Made by a program: the position numbers and the translations under genes. Under the pieces are notes generated by a model. That model was not told the origin of the DNA. It made no database searches and saw only the letters and a program-made list of their open reading frames with translations. This document shows positions 1-7,983 of a DNA stretch of 64,000 nt, one piece after another. Within the stretch, counting starts at the first letter, position 1; each line of letters begins with the position of its first letter. The stretch is from Candidatus Poribacteria bacterium (GTDB lineage Bacteria > Poribacteria > WGA-4E > WGA-3G). The DNA is taken from NCBI GenBank assembly GCA_028824685.1, contig JAPPCZ010000096.1:42312-106311 (forward strand). The letters run 5' to 3'.

Positions 1-95
1 CTTCATTAGGCACAAATTGTAAGGTGATTAGGTAACCACGATACATTTCAAAGCGGTAAATGTGGAAAGTTGCAACTTGTGGGTAGGATAGAAGA

Positions 96-167
96 AGCCG
101 ATGAGAGGATTTGAACCTCCGACCTACTGATTACGAATCAGTTGCTCTTCCACTGAGCTACACCGGC
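96..167 (-). tRNA. tRNA-Thr (anticodon CGU)
   Basis: A full cloverleaf folds on the minus strand: a 7-bp acceptor stem (GCCGGTG with CATCGGC), a D arm starting AGCTCAGTGG, an anticodon stem ACTGA/TCAGT around loop TTCGTAA, and a T arm with GGTTCAAATCC. The anticodon CGT reads ACG, threonine. The CCA end is not encoded. It lies 24 bases downstream of tRNA-Phe and is probably cotranscribed from the promoter upstream of that gene. Confidence 0.95.
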
Positions 168-191
168 TTGACAGAGCGTTTAAATAGAGAA

Positions 192-264
192 TGCCGAGAG
201 GCAGAATCGAACTGCCGACACATAGATTTTCAGTCTACTGCTCTACCGACTGAGCTATCTCGGC
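192..264 (-). tRNA. tRNA-Phe (anticodon GAA)
   Basis: A 73-base cloverleaf on the minus strand: acceptor GCCGAGA paired with TCTCGGC, discriminator A, D arm AGCTCAGTCGGTAGAGC, anticodon stem GTAGA/TCTAT around CTGAAAA, and a T arm with GTTCGATTC. Anticodon GAA gives phenylalanine. CCA is not encoded. It is the first gene of a two-tRNA unit. Confidence 0.96.
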
Positions 265-275
265 TTCAGATATTT

Positions 276-304
276 ATAATACCATTAATTAAAACGATTG
301 TCAA
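276..304 (-). promoter_or_regulatory. sigma-70 promoter of the tRNA pair
   Basis: On the minus strand, TTGACA (299-304) is separated by exactly 17 bases from TATTAT (276-281), ending 11 bases before the mature 5' end of tRNA-Phe. This is close to the housekeeping consensus and is placed as expected for a stable-RNA promoter. Confidence 0.8.
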
Positions 305-384
305 ATCTTTTAGCGATTTTACAGGATCATTAGCTTTCAGTTTTTCTGCACATTCTATTGCAAACGTTAATATTTTATAGTCGC

Positions 385-475
385 ATTGTAGGTCGGGTAG
401 AGTTTACGAAACCCGACAATCTTAGTGTGACAGTGCGATCCTGTCGGGTTTCGTAAACTCTACCCGACCTACAAT
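385..475. repeat. 34-bp perfect inverted repeat (palindromic intergenic element)
   Basis: Arms at 385-418 and 442-475 are perfect reverse complements over 34 bases and surround a 23-base loop. Each arm contains TAGGTCGGGTAGAG and ends CCCGACA. It sits between the tRNA promoter and the end of the next convergent gene. The size and perfect pairing suggest a mobile REP- or MITE-like unit rather than a simple terminator; there is no T-tract directly after the stem. The rest of 305-534 shows no gene. Confidence 0.8.
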
Positions 476-534
476 ATAAACTCTCAGTAAAACCTATTAA
501 CCGATAATTCATAAAACTGAATAACCCTGGGATT

Positions 535-1566
535 TTATTCGTTCCAAATACCGATTTCGCGATAGAAACGGATAGCACCCGCGTGGAAAGGTGTGCCTAC
601 ATCCTTGACTGCGTTTTTCTCATTGATGGCTTTGCCCGCTTTATGTGCTTTGACAACTTCAGCGCGATGCGTATACAAGATTTTCGTAAAATGATAGACC
701 ATGTCTTCATCTGCATTCGCAGCCGTGATAATATGCATTGAACCAACATTCATGGTATCAAAGGGTTCTGTCAGCACTTTTTCATACGCATCCACGGGAA
801 TAGTTATTGGGTTAAAGAAGGGGTACTTTTCGAAGAGTGCTTTTTTCGATGCTTCCTCAAACGGCACAAAAGTTATATCTTGAGTTGTGCTCACCTGCGT
901 TATGGCAGGTGTTGGAATTGCACCACCCATAAAAGCGGCGGCAGCGGAACCGTCCGCTAATAAATCTGCTGCAGCACTGTATTTAGCGTTGAGTGGGGAA
1001 AAGTCCTCATACGTCACACCGTGTTCTGCTAATATTGGTTTTAGAAAATACTCGAAACCCGCACCCGCGGGCCCCACAACGACGCGTTTTCCCTTAAAAT
1101 CAGCAATTGACTGGATACCTGAAGATTTTTGCGTAACAAATATACCGACATTCGGTGCAAGTGTCATGACTGAATGGATAGGTTGTTCCGTTTGCCATGC
1201 CCCTTCACCACGCACCGCAAAATAGGAAATCGCGGCATTGGCAATTGCAAATTCTAAAGTTGCATCTTCCCTAACGATCAATCGTATGTTTTCTTGTGTG
1301 CCATTAGTCCCCTCAGCGGTTACTTCCCAGTCCTTATCCGTAATGTTCCGACTTATAACGTCTGCAATTGCGCCACCGACGCGGTGAAAAGCACCCCCTA
1401 ATGTACCTGTTCCGATGCTAATAAAGCGGCGTTTCTCAGTATTATTTTTAACTTGACCAGATTGATCATTTTTCTCACTTTGCTTTGATGCGTTATCGCA
1501 CCCAATTACAAGACTCAAAGCAAAGGCAAGACAAAAAATGGATAAATAAGATATGATGAACTTCAT
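535..1566 (-). CDS. TAXI-family TRAP transporter substrate-binding lipoprotein
   Basis: A 343-residue periplasmic solute-binding protein of the TAXI type, which feeds TRAP transporters with carboxylates such as glutamate. The N terminus is a lipoprotein signal: hydrophobic stretch then a lipobox ending IGC at about residue 23, followed by a charged linker. The family opening ISIGTGTLGGAFHRVGGAIA (around 50-69) and the ligand-site regions near VVVGPAGAGFEYF and ADGSAAAAFMGG are visible. The start was chosen at ATG 1566 because AGGAGA lies 7 bases upstream; a longer reading frame has no ribosome site. No TRAP membrane subunit is present in the window, so the partner must be encoded elsewhere. 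The ligand is unknown. Confidence 0.88.
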   Translation of the reverse strand: MKFIISYLSIFCLAFALSLVIGCDNASKQSEKNDQSGQVKNNTEKRRFISIGTGTLGGAFHRVGGAIADVISRNITDKDWEVTAEGTNGTQENIRLIVREDATLEFAIANAAISYFAVRGEGAWQTEQPIHSVMTLAPNVGIFVTQKSSGIQSIADFKGKRVVVGPAGAGFEYFLKPILAEHGVTYEDFSPLNAKYSAAADLLADGSAAAAFMGGAIPTPAITQVSTTQDITFVPFEEASKKALFEKYPFFNPITIPVDAYEKVLTEPFDTMNVGSMHIITAANADEDMVYHFTKILYTHRAEVVKAHKAGKAINEKNAVKDVGTPFHAGAIRFYREIGIWNE

Positions 1567-1690
1567 TAATGTTCTCCTATAATGACAAAGCCTCAAGACT
1601 TCAATCAGGATGATGGTTTTATTTTTAATTTTTAGCCTCTATAAAAAACAAAATGTTATAGTGAAATCTATAATTACTTGGACACTACGG

Positions 1691-2014
1691 TAGGTGCGGT
1701 TAGGAAACCGAACCCATAGGCGTCAACTTAAGGCATTTAATTCTGTTTTAGGTTATATAGCCTCGTAGAGGCGGTATGTTTATAGAATAAGGAGTTAACC
1801 AATCTTGAGCCTCGTAGAGGCGGTATATGTATAACCTTATATGTCGCTCCTACGGAGCTCAAGAGACTGTTTGACTGTGCCTTCTATAAACATTTCGTTC
1901 CTATGGAACTCAAGATGCAAAATCGGGTTTGAAAAGCCCTCCCACAAAACGCCCATCACTAAATTGACACCTATGGTGCGGTTAGGAAACCGAACCTACC
2001 AGGGGTGTGCACAT
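1691..2014. repeat. cluster of short hairpin repeats in a 480-bp spacer
   Basis: Three pairs of short palindromic units lie between the lipoprotein gene and the halogenase-like gene. GGTGCGGTTAGGAAACCGAA occurs at 1694-1713 and again at 1975-1994. AGCCTCGTAGAGGCGGTAT occurs at 1759-1777 and 1808-1826. Related hairpins CGCTCCTACGGAGCTCAAG (about 1845) and CGTTCCTATGGAACTCAAG (about 1896) follow. All have a self-complementary core (for example CCTC-GTA-GAGG). No open reading frame here looks real. The same motif types recur near 39950, 40046 and 58371. Confidence 0.7.
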
Positions 2015-2045
2015 ATTTTAGATTTTACTATAGACGACACTATTG

Positions 2046-3338
2046 TTACACAGAATATCCAAGCGGTACCTCAGGTGGAAAATAACACATCTTAGACATT
2101 GCAGGAAAGATATGCGTTACGTCACGTCTGTAGACATCTCCACTTAAAATATCAACAATGCCGCCAAGATGTTCTGGATTCTCTGATAAAAACCGTGCAA
2201 AACTAAATTCCTTCGTATAAAAAGCGTAGACAAGTTTCCGAAACGCTTCCATACCAGCAACAAACGTATGTCCGAAACTCCCTAATTGTGTTTCAGAAAA
2301 ATCGTTCTCTCGGAACGCTTCGATAATTGCATCCGCTGCCATTTCACCCGATTTGAGTGCTAAAAACAGACCTGTTGAATAGACTGGGTCTAAAAACCCA
2401 AACGCGTCACCTATCAATACCCAATTATCTCCTGCGATACGACTCGCACGATATGAGAAATCTTTCGTTGCCTGGATAGGAAAGAGTTGTTTTGCTCCTT
2501 CAAGTCGTTGTTTCAAAGGTTGGCATTTCTCCAGTTCTTCGTCAAAGATTTTCTGTGCATTGAGTTTACCGTCAGGTTCTCTGCGATTTTGGAGAAGGTA
2601 ATCTAATTCACCGACCACTCCAACACTCGTACGATTGTAGGGTAGTGGAATTGACCAGAACCACGAGTCTTTTTCTTCGGTATGCAATATAAGGGTAGCA
2701 CCTTCATCAATACCCTCGTCGCGATGCCCGCCTTCGTAGTGTGTAAAAAGGGATGCCTTTTTCAGGTTCGGTTCTATGGTGTTGAGGTCTAACTGTCTAC
2801 CAATGAGAGACCGCTGCCCAGTTGAATCCACTATAACAGTTCCTTGTATCGTTTCAAGGTTGTTTTTCTCTTGCGATTGACCGTTTTTTACATTTTGTGT
2901 AACAACACCAACTGCCTTATCCCCTTCAAAAAGTACTTTGCGAACACGGACACCTCGCCGGACCTCTACGCCTTTCTCTGTTGCATTGTCTAAAAGCATC
3001 TGGTCAAACTCGCTACGCAGTACCTGCCATGTAACTGCACTTTCATGTGGATTGGTATCAAAGAAGTAGAATGGGTTAGTCGCCTTACCCGTGCGCGTAA
3101 AAAACTGTACACTGAACTTCTGTGGAAAATGACTCGCTCTCAGTTTTTCAAGCATGCCGAGTCGTTTAAAAGTCCAGTACGTGGCGGGAATGAGAGACTC
3201 ACCGATCTTGAATGTTGGTTCAGCGTCGCGCTCAAGAAGTAGTACGCGGTAACCTTGCTGCGCTATGAGTGTTGCAGCAGTGCTTCCAGCGGGTCCGCCG
3301 CCGATAATGATGGTGTCGTAGTTTTTGTGTTTACTCAT
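2046..3338 (-). CDS. flavin-dependent halogenase-like FAD oxidoreductase
   Basis: A 430-residue FAD enzyme of the tryptophan-halogenase/geranylgeranyl-reductase superfamily. A dinucleotide-binding GGGPAGS loop lies at residues 13-19. FKIGESLIPATYW at 43-55 matches the GESL region of halogenases. WFWSIP at 226-231 fits the WxWxIP signature of flavin-dependent halogenases, and FLDPVYSTG at 315-323 fits their FxxPxxSxG signature. Lys74 in PQKFSV falls where halogenases carry the lysine that activates hypohalous acid. Family members need a separate flavin reductase; none is adjacent. It stands alone on its transcript. A monooxygenase or reductase role remains possible because these motifs are not fully exclusive. 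Confidence 0.75.
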   Translation of the reverse strand: MSKHKNYDTIIIGGGPAGSTAATLIAQQGYRVLLLERDAEPTFKIGESLIPATYWTFKRLGMLEKLRASHFPQKFSVQFFTRTGKATNPFYFFDTNPHESAVTWQVLRSEFDQMLLDNATEKGVEVRRGVRVRKVLFEGDKAVGVVTQNVKNGQSQEKNNLETIQGTVIVDSTGQRSLIGRQLDLNTIEPNLKKASLFTHYEGGHRDEGIDEGATLILHTEEKDSWFWSIPLPYNRTSVGVVGELDYLLQNRREPDGKLNAQKIFDEELEKCQPLKQRLEGAKQLFPIQATKDFSYRASRIAGDNWVLIGDAFGFLDPVYSTGLFLALKSGEMAADAIIEAFRENDFSETQLGSFGHTFVAGMEAFRKLVYAFYTKEFSFARFLSENPEHLGGIVDILSGDVYRRDVTHIFPAMSKMCYFPPEVPLGYSV

Positions 3339-3376
3339 CTATGTTTCTTTGCACCAATTGTGGTTTTGAGTTTCAA

Positions 3377-3404
3377 CGATTAGAGACTTGATCAGAATTG
3401 TCAA
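3377..3404 (-). promoter_or_regulatory. possible promoter of the halogenase-like gene
   Basis: TTGACA (3399-3404) is followed after 16 bases by TAATCG (3377-3382), about 39 bases before the ATG at 3338. The -35 box is perfect but the -10 box is weak, so this is a tentative call. Confidence 0.35.
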
Positions 3405-3429
3405 TGCCGGTTGGATATCCAGTGTTTTA

Positions 3430-6400
3430 TTAAGTTTCCTTAGAGCCAATACGGTTTACTATCCAACGAGCAAATTGTCGCACCTTTGCTCCACCTAATT
3501 TCAACCAATTACGGGCATCATTTATCTCTGACAGAAGTTTACAGGCCCGAGGATAATTTGGTTGAATTGATAATGCATTTTTGATCGATAGTTGTGCTTC
3601 TTTCAATCTGCCTAATTGGAAGTAAGCCAATCCAAGATAATAATGCGTTTTTTCACAATTTGGATTGATTTTGTTTGCTTTTTGAAGTATGTTTATACCT
3701 TTTTCATATCTGCTGTTTTTTATATGAATAACGCCCTCTTCATAATAAACTTGCTTTAAGAGCCCGTATGCAGGTTGATAATTTTGATCAATATTCAACA
3801 CTTTTTTCACTGATTTCTTCGCGGACTTCCACTCACTCTTTTTAAGATAAGTCAAACCACGCTTGCAATATTCTTGTTTAATATTTTCCAAAAAATCAAT
3901 AGCAGGTTGATAGCTTGAATTAAGTTTTAAAGCCTTTTTCGCGGACAATTCTGCTGCATCAAGATTACTTATTCTAAGGTAATCATGCCCTTGTTCTAAG
4001 TAAACATCCTGTATTTTCTTTAATAGATTAAGAGTGTCCTGATCATTAACATCAAGCCTTGTTGCCTCAAGCACTGTTTCACTTGCGTCTGGTAAATTTT
4101 CCATTTTAAAGTAAGTCCGAGCGAGGTTGTAGTATGCTTTTTGATAATCAGACTTAATTTCAATTGCACGTTTTAGTGGACTTACGGCCTTAGCATACTC
4201 ACCCATCTCGTAGTAAACGATGCTAAGATCAGTATGGGCTACATGACAGCTTTCATCAATGTTTATTGCTTGCTGATAGGCACTTATTGCATTGCTGTAC
4301 TCTTCCATTTTCCGATAAACCATACCAAGATTGTTATATGCATCTTTATATTTTTTATCAATCCTTATTGCCTGTTGATAAGATTTTACTGCTTCGGTGT
4401 ACGCTTTTCTATTCTGATGCTCATCACCTTGCTCTTTGTATTTTTCTTTTATTTTTTCTAAAAGTTTATTGGCGCGTTCACAAGTATCGTCAACTTCCAA
4501 TGCTTCTTTTGCTTCTTTCTCTGCTGTTTCAATATCTCCTAATTTAAGGTAAGTCTTGCCAAGACCGAGATGAGCATCTTTAAATTTTGGGTCAATTTCT
4601 ACTGCTCTTTGAAATTCGGCAATCGCTTGATCATATTGTCTCATCGTAAGAGAACTGCTGCCCTTGTCGCAGTATTTCTTTTTTACATCCCCCAAAAGTT
4701 CCTGGGCGGGTGAATAGTTATTTTTGAGTTTTAGAGCTTCTTTAGCTGCACTTTCCGCTTCATCCAAATTGCCTTGTGCAAGATGCACTCTTCCCAGTCC
4801 ACAGTGCGCATCAGTAAAAATAGGTTCTATATTTATAGCTTCTTGGAATTTGTCAATCGCCATATTCCATCCACGATTGCTCAAGAAATTACGACCAGAG
4901 CAATAATGTCCTAGAGCATCCAAAAGTTTCTGTGAATCCGGATGATTATTATTTATTAATCCTAAAGCTTTTCGAGCAGCATTTTCTGCTTCGTCCAAAT
5001 TGCCTTGTGCCAGGTGCACTCGCCCCAGTCCATAGTGTGCGTCAGTAAAGATAGGTTCTCGGTTTACAGATTGCTGGAATTTATTAATCGCCCTATACCA
5101 TTCATGATTGCTCAAGAAATTATAACCAGAGTGGTAATACTTTATAGCATCCAAAAGCTTCTGTGAATCGGGATGATTATTTTGTGTCAACCCTAAAGCT
5201 TTTTCAGCAGCATTTTCTGCTTCATCCAAATTGCCTTGTGCAAGGTGCACTCGTCCGAGTCCACAGTGTGCGTCAGTAAAGATAGGTTCTATATTTATAG
5301 CTTCTTGGAATTTGTCAATCGCCATATTCCATTCACGATTGTCCAAGAAATTACAACCAGAGTGGTAACGCTCTATAGCTTTCAAAAGGTTTTGGGCATC
5401 CGGATAATTATTTTCCTCAAGCCTTATGGCTTCTTTGGCTTTATTTTCTCCAACTTCTAAGTTACCCTGTCCAAGGTATGCGCGCCCCAGTCCGCAGTGT
5501 ATCTCTGCATCAACGGGGTCTATATTTATCGCCTCATTGAACTTGGCGATCGCTTCGCTACATTTCTGATTGTCCAAATGCTCTATACCCGAGTTGTAAA
5601 TTTCCTCTTTTCGTTTATTGCCTTCAAAACGAGAGGAGTTCAGATAACTTCTCAAATAACAGAGACTTGTCGCGATAGCATCCGCAGAATGATGCGGTTC
5701 CGGAATTTGCGAGAGTTTACACATCTGCTTGACAGCCTTCTGGACATCTTCCTTAGATGCCTTTTTGCTGCCCGTGGCAGCATGTTTAACGTGCTGTGGC
5801 GTATAGAGTAGACATTCTATGCCTTCCTTGTCAGCGATACTTCTTACAGTTGCTACACACGCCGCGACATACAAAAACCAATTCTTTCTTTCTTCCTCTG
5901 ATGTAACTTCAAGTTTCTCAACTGCAATAGCATGCGGTCGAATTGATGGAAACTGTATCAACGCTTTTATTTTTTCCTCTATCTGTCTAAGTTTGTCTTC
6001 TGGGGTTCCTGTAGGTCTCTCAGTGTCAAAGTCAAGAACAGAATATCCATCAGAGGTTTTTTGCGTGACTGACCACCCTACATTTGTGTTCCGAGTACCA
6101 ATATTTCCAGGGTCAACGCCAATGACAGTCATACCATCCCCAAGTAGTTGCTCAGGGAGAGGTTCAACATAGTCCGATGGTTCTTCAGTAACTATTGGCA
6201 TCATTTCCTCGGGCCGCGGTGGAATCGGAATGTTTTCAAGCGTTTCTACAGATTCAACGAGAGTAGCCGGAATATAATCTAAAAATTGAGATTTCCCCCG
6301 TGGGTATTGCGCGTCTTCTTGATAAGACGACAGACACAACCAATTCTTTGCACGTGTCATCGCTACATAAAGGAGCCGGAGTTCCTCACCCCAATCCTGT

Positions 6401-7668
6401 TCATTAGAATTGTGAAAAGGTAATAAACTGGTGCATACGCCTGCAACAAATACGTTTGGAAATTCTAATCCTTTGGCTTTATGGATTGTCATGAGAGACA
6501 CACCATCTATATCTCTGTTTGAGGAGTTACCAACAACATGATACGGAATTTCTAATTCCCTGAAAGCCTCTGTAAAAGCCTCTGCTTGCCTATTAGTGCG
6601 GTACAATACAGCAAAATCCCTCGGCCTTCGTTCTGCTTGACGAGCGCGCTGGATAAAATCGGCAATTGTGGCAGCTTCCCTTTCGTGATTCTCGGTATGA
6701 AGATGTTTTATTTTCTCACCCTGAGGGTTCCGTGTAAACAGTTCCTTTTCTCGCCGATCTGGATTGAACTCTGCTAAAGCACGGGATGCCTCGACTATCT
6801 GCGGTGTAGAACGATAGTTTTGTCCGAGCGAAATCACCTCGGCATTACAAAAATCCTCCTCAAAATTTAAGATATTTTGGATATCAGCACCCCGAAATCC
6901 GTAAATACCTTGGTCATCATCCCCAACAACCCGTAGGTTCTGATGCCTTTCTGCAAGAGTTTTGATAATTTGGTATTGAATAGGATCCGTGTCCTGGTAT
7001 TCATCAACGAAGATAAGATCAAATTTCTCTTGCCATCTTTCTCTAACTGCAGGAACGTCCCTGAGGAGCGCGTTCGTCAATAGTTGGCACTCAGTATAAT
7101 TAGTCTCGCCATTTTCAACGAGTTGTCTGTATCTCTGGTAGATTTCTACATAGGTTTGTGAGATGTGGCGATGCTGCGCGTAACTTCCTACCTCAGTAGG
7201 AGAAACATCCTCTGCTGTGCACTCGTTTATAAAACGCAGGACATCCTCGGGTTCAGCAAATTGATGATGCTGGAGATATTCAACTTGAGCACGCGTGCCC
7301 TCATTATAGAGACGTGTTAACTCATTAATGGTAAACTCTTGTCTGTTACTTATGTCCAATTGCTGAGCATCTTGGTGCAGAACCTTCCCGCAAAAACTGT
7401 GGAACGTTGAAATCCAAACGTCAGTAGCGTTTTCGTCTCGCTCCATGACTACTTGCACACGGTGCCTCAACTCCTCACGAGCTTTGCGCGTGAAACTAAA
7501 TGCCAAAATCTTGTCCGGTATCACCCCATTTTCTTCTATGGCGTAAGCAATAGAACAAGCAACTGTATGGGTTTTGCCAGAACCCGGTCCGGCAATAATC
7601 AGAAGAGGTCCTTCTGTATGCGTAACAGCTTCTCGCTGGGGGCGGTTTAAGTTATTTAAAATAGACAT
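3430..7668 (-). CDS. UvrD-like helicase / RuvC-like nuclease / TPR fusion protein
   Basis: A fusion of 1412 residues; numbering here counts from a TTG 17 codons upstream. Residues 25-480 are a superfamily 1A helicase with all motifs: AGPGSGKT (43-50), VDEYQD (238-243), GDDDQGIYGFRG (266-277), QNYRS (300-304), TIHKAKGLEF (411-420) and VAMTRAK (452-458). The gap between the IPYHVVG segment and TIHK is only about 15 residues, so the 2B subdomain of UvrD/Rep is absent. Residues 530-693 are a RuvC-type resolvase fold: Asp in IGVDPG (533-538), Glu in AVEKLE (599-604), and HHSAD (676-680) supplying the His and Asp pair seen in some RuvC proteins. Residues 707-1410 are TPR repeats. The ATG at 7668 was preferred to the upstream TTG that overlaps the preceding gene; neither has a strong ribosome site. 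Likely role: unwinding and cleaving branched DNA under control of a protein partner (inference). Confidence 0.85.
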   Translation of the reverse strand: MSILNNLNRPQREAVTHTEGPLLIIAGPGSGKTHTVACSIAYAIEENGVIPDKILAFSFTRKAREELRHRVQVVMERDENATDVWISTFHSFCGKVLHQDAQQLDISNRQEFTINELTRLYNEGTRAQVEYLQHHQFAEPEDVLRFINECTAEDVSPTEVGSYAQHRHISQTYVEIYQRYRQLVENGETNYTECQLLTNALLRDVPAVRERWQEKFDLIFVDEYQDTDPIQYQIIKTLAERHQNLRVVGDDDQGIYGFRGADIQNILNFEEDFCNAEVISLGQNYRSTPQIVEASRALAEFNPDRREKELFTRNPQGEKIKHLHTENHEREAATIADFIQRARQAERRPRDFAVLYRTNRQAEAFTEAFRELEIPYHVVGNSSNRDIDGVSLMTIHKAKGLEFPNVFVAGVCTSLLPFHNSNEQDWGEELRLLYVAMTRAKNWLCLSSYQEDAQYPRGKSQFLDYIPATLVESVETLENIPIPPRPEEMMPIVTEEPSDYVEPLPEQLLGDGMTVIGVDPGNIGTRNTNVGWSVTQKTSDGYSVLDFDTERPTGTPEDKLRQIEEKIKALIQFPSIRPHAIAVEKLEVTSEEERKNWFLYVAACVATVRSIADKEGIECLLYTPQHVKHAATGSKKASKEDVQKAVKQMCKLSQIPEPHHSADAIATSLCYLRSYLNSSRFEGNKRKEEIYNSGIEHLDNQKCSEAIAKFNEAINIDPVDAEIHCGLGRAYLGQGNLEVGENKAKEAIRLEENNYPDAQNLLKAIERYHSGCNFLDNREWNMAIDKFQEAINIEPIFTDAHCGLGRVHLAQGNLDEAENAAEKALGLTQNNHPDSQKLLDAIKYYHSGYNFLSNHEWYRAINKFQQSVNREPIFTDAHYGLGRVHLAQGNLDEAENAARKALGLINNNHPDSQKLLDALGHYCSGRNFLSNRGWNMAIDKFQEAINIEPIFTDAHCGLGRVHLAQGNLDEAESAAKEALKLKNNYSPAQELLGDVKKKYCDKGSSSLTMRQYDQAIAEFQRAVEIDPKFKDAHLGLGKTYLKLGDIETAEKEAKEALEVDDTCERANKLLEKIKEKYKEQGDEHQNRKAYTEAVKSYQQAIRIDKKYKDAYNNLGMVYRKMEEYSNAISAYQQAINIDESCHVAHTDLSIVYYEMGEYAKAVSPLKRAIEIKSDYQKAYYNLARTYFKMENLPDASETVLEATRLDVNDQDTLNLLKKIQDVYLEQGHDYLRISNLDAAELSAKKALKLNSSYQPAIDFLENIKQEYCKRGLTYLKKSEWKSAKKSVKKVLNIDQNYQPAYGLLKQVYYEEGVIHIKNSRYEKGINILQKANKINPNCEKTHYYLGLAYFQLGRLKEAQLSIKNALSIQPNYPRACKLLSEINDARNWLKLGGAKVRQFARWIVNRIGSKET
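4754..5446 (-). repeat. three near-identical 231-bp tandem repeats inside the TPR region
   Basis: Blocks beginning near 4754, 4985 and 5216 repeat with a period of exactly 231 bases (77 codons). They remain nearly identical at DNA level over about 135 bases each, for example in the segment encoding EPIFTDAHCGLGRVHLAQGN. Each unit codes for two TPR helices pairs plus a spacer. Other TPRs of the same protein are far more diverged, so this block was expanded or homogenised recently. Confidence 0.85.
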
Positions 7669-7715
7669 TATAGTTTCGCTTAGATTTGTTTGAAAAACAG
7701 AAAGTTCGCAGCTAG

Positions 7716-7916
7716 TCAATCCGCTGCTTTTTCGTCTGTTGTTTTCGTGGGTTTTGGGTCCTCTGGTGGCGGATCCACAAATTTGTATTTGCCAGACTTC
7801 CGGTATGCTTTCTCTAATGCTTGATAATGAGCGATCAATTTGTGAATATCATGATCAAATCGAGCAGATATTTCTTGTCGAATTCTGCGAATTTCATCAA
7901 TTTCATAGTCTGCCAT
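7716..7916 (-). CDS. small conserved-type protein (66 aa) preceding the helicase fusion
   Basis: A 66-residue protein with a charged helical N-terminal half (ADYEIDEIRRIRQEISARFD, then a HDIHKLIAHYQALEKAYR helix) and a disordered Pro/Lys/Asp-rich tail. I recognise the style as a small family of unknown function found in several bacteria, often with I.EIR.IR.EIS near the start; I cannot assign a role. A good ribosome site (GGAGAAGG) precedes ATG 7916. It is the first gene of a two-gene operon: its stop lies 47 bases before the helicase ATG, and a strong promoter lies immediately upstream. An antitoxin-like or adaptor role is speculation. Confidence 0.8.
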   Translation of the reverse strand: MADYEIDEIRRIRQEISARFDHDIHKLIAHYQALEKAYRKSGKYKFVDPPPEDPKPTKTTDEKAAD

Positions 7917-7936
7917 TTTCCTTCTCCCTGCTAAAT

Positions 7937-7966
7937 ATTATAGCCTCTCAAGAATTGAATTGTCAA
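7937..7966 (-). promoter_or_regulatory. sigma-70 promoter of the helicase-RuvC-TPR operon
   Basis: TTGACA (7961-7966), an 18-base spacer and a perfect TATAAT (7937-7942) read leftwards. The 66-residue gene starts about 20 bases after the -10 box. The promoter sits between the stop of the PaaK-like gene (7984) and this operon, showing that the small gene and fusion gene can be transcribed independently of the genes to the right. Confidence 0.75.
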
Positions 7967-7983
7967 GGGAAACGCCTGTTCAT

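Noticed and set aside
1..95. possible end of another gene at the left edge
   Set aside because: Too short to show a reading frame or RNA structure; nothing could be supported.
111..380. 89-codon plus-strand open frame
   Set aside because: It runs antisense through both tRNA genes and their promoter.
1841..2095. 84-codon plus-strand open frame over the repeat-rich spacer
   Set aside because: It consists of repeat hairpins and antisense sequence of the halogenase-like gene, has no ribosome-binding site and no recognisable domain.
3430..7719. CRISPR-like repeats suggested by regular 231-bp periodicity
   Set aside because: The repeats are in-frame TPR coding units, far longer than CRISPR repeats and without spacers.
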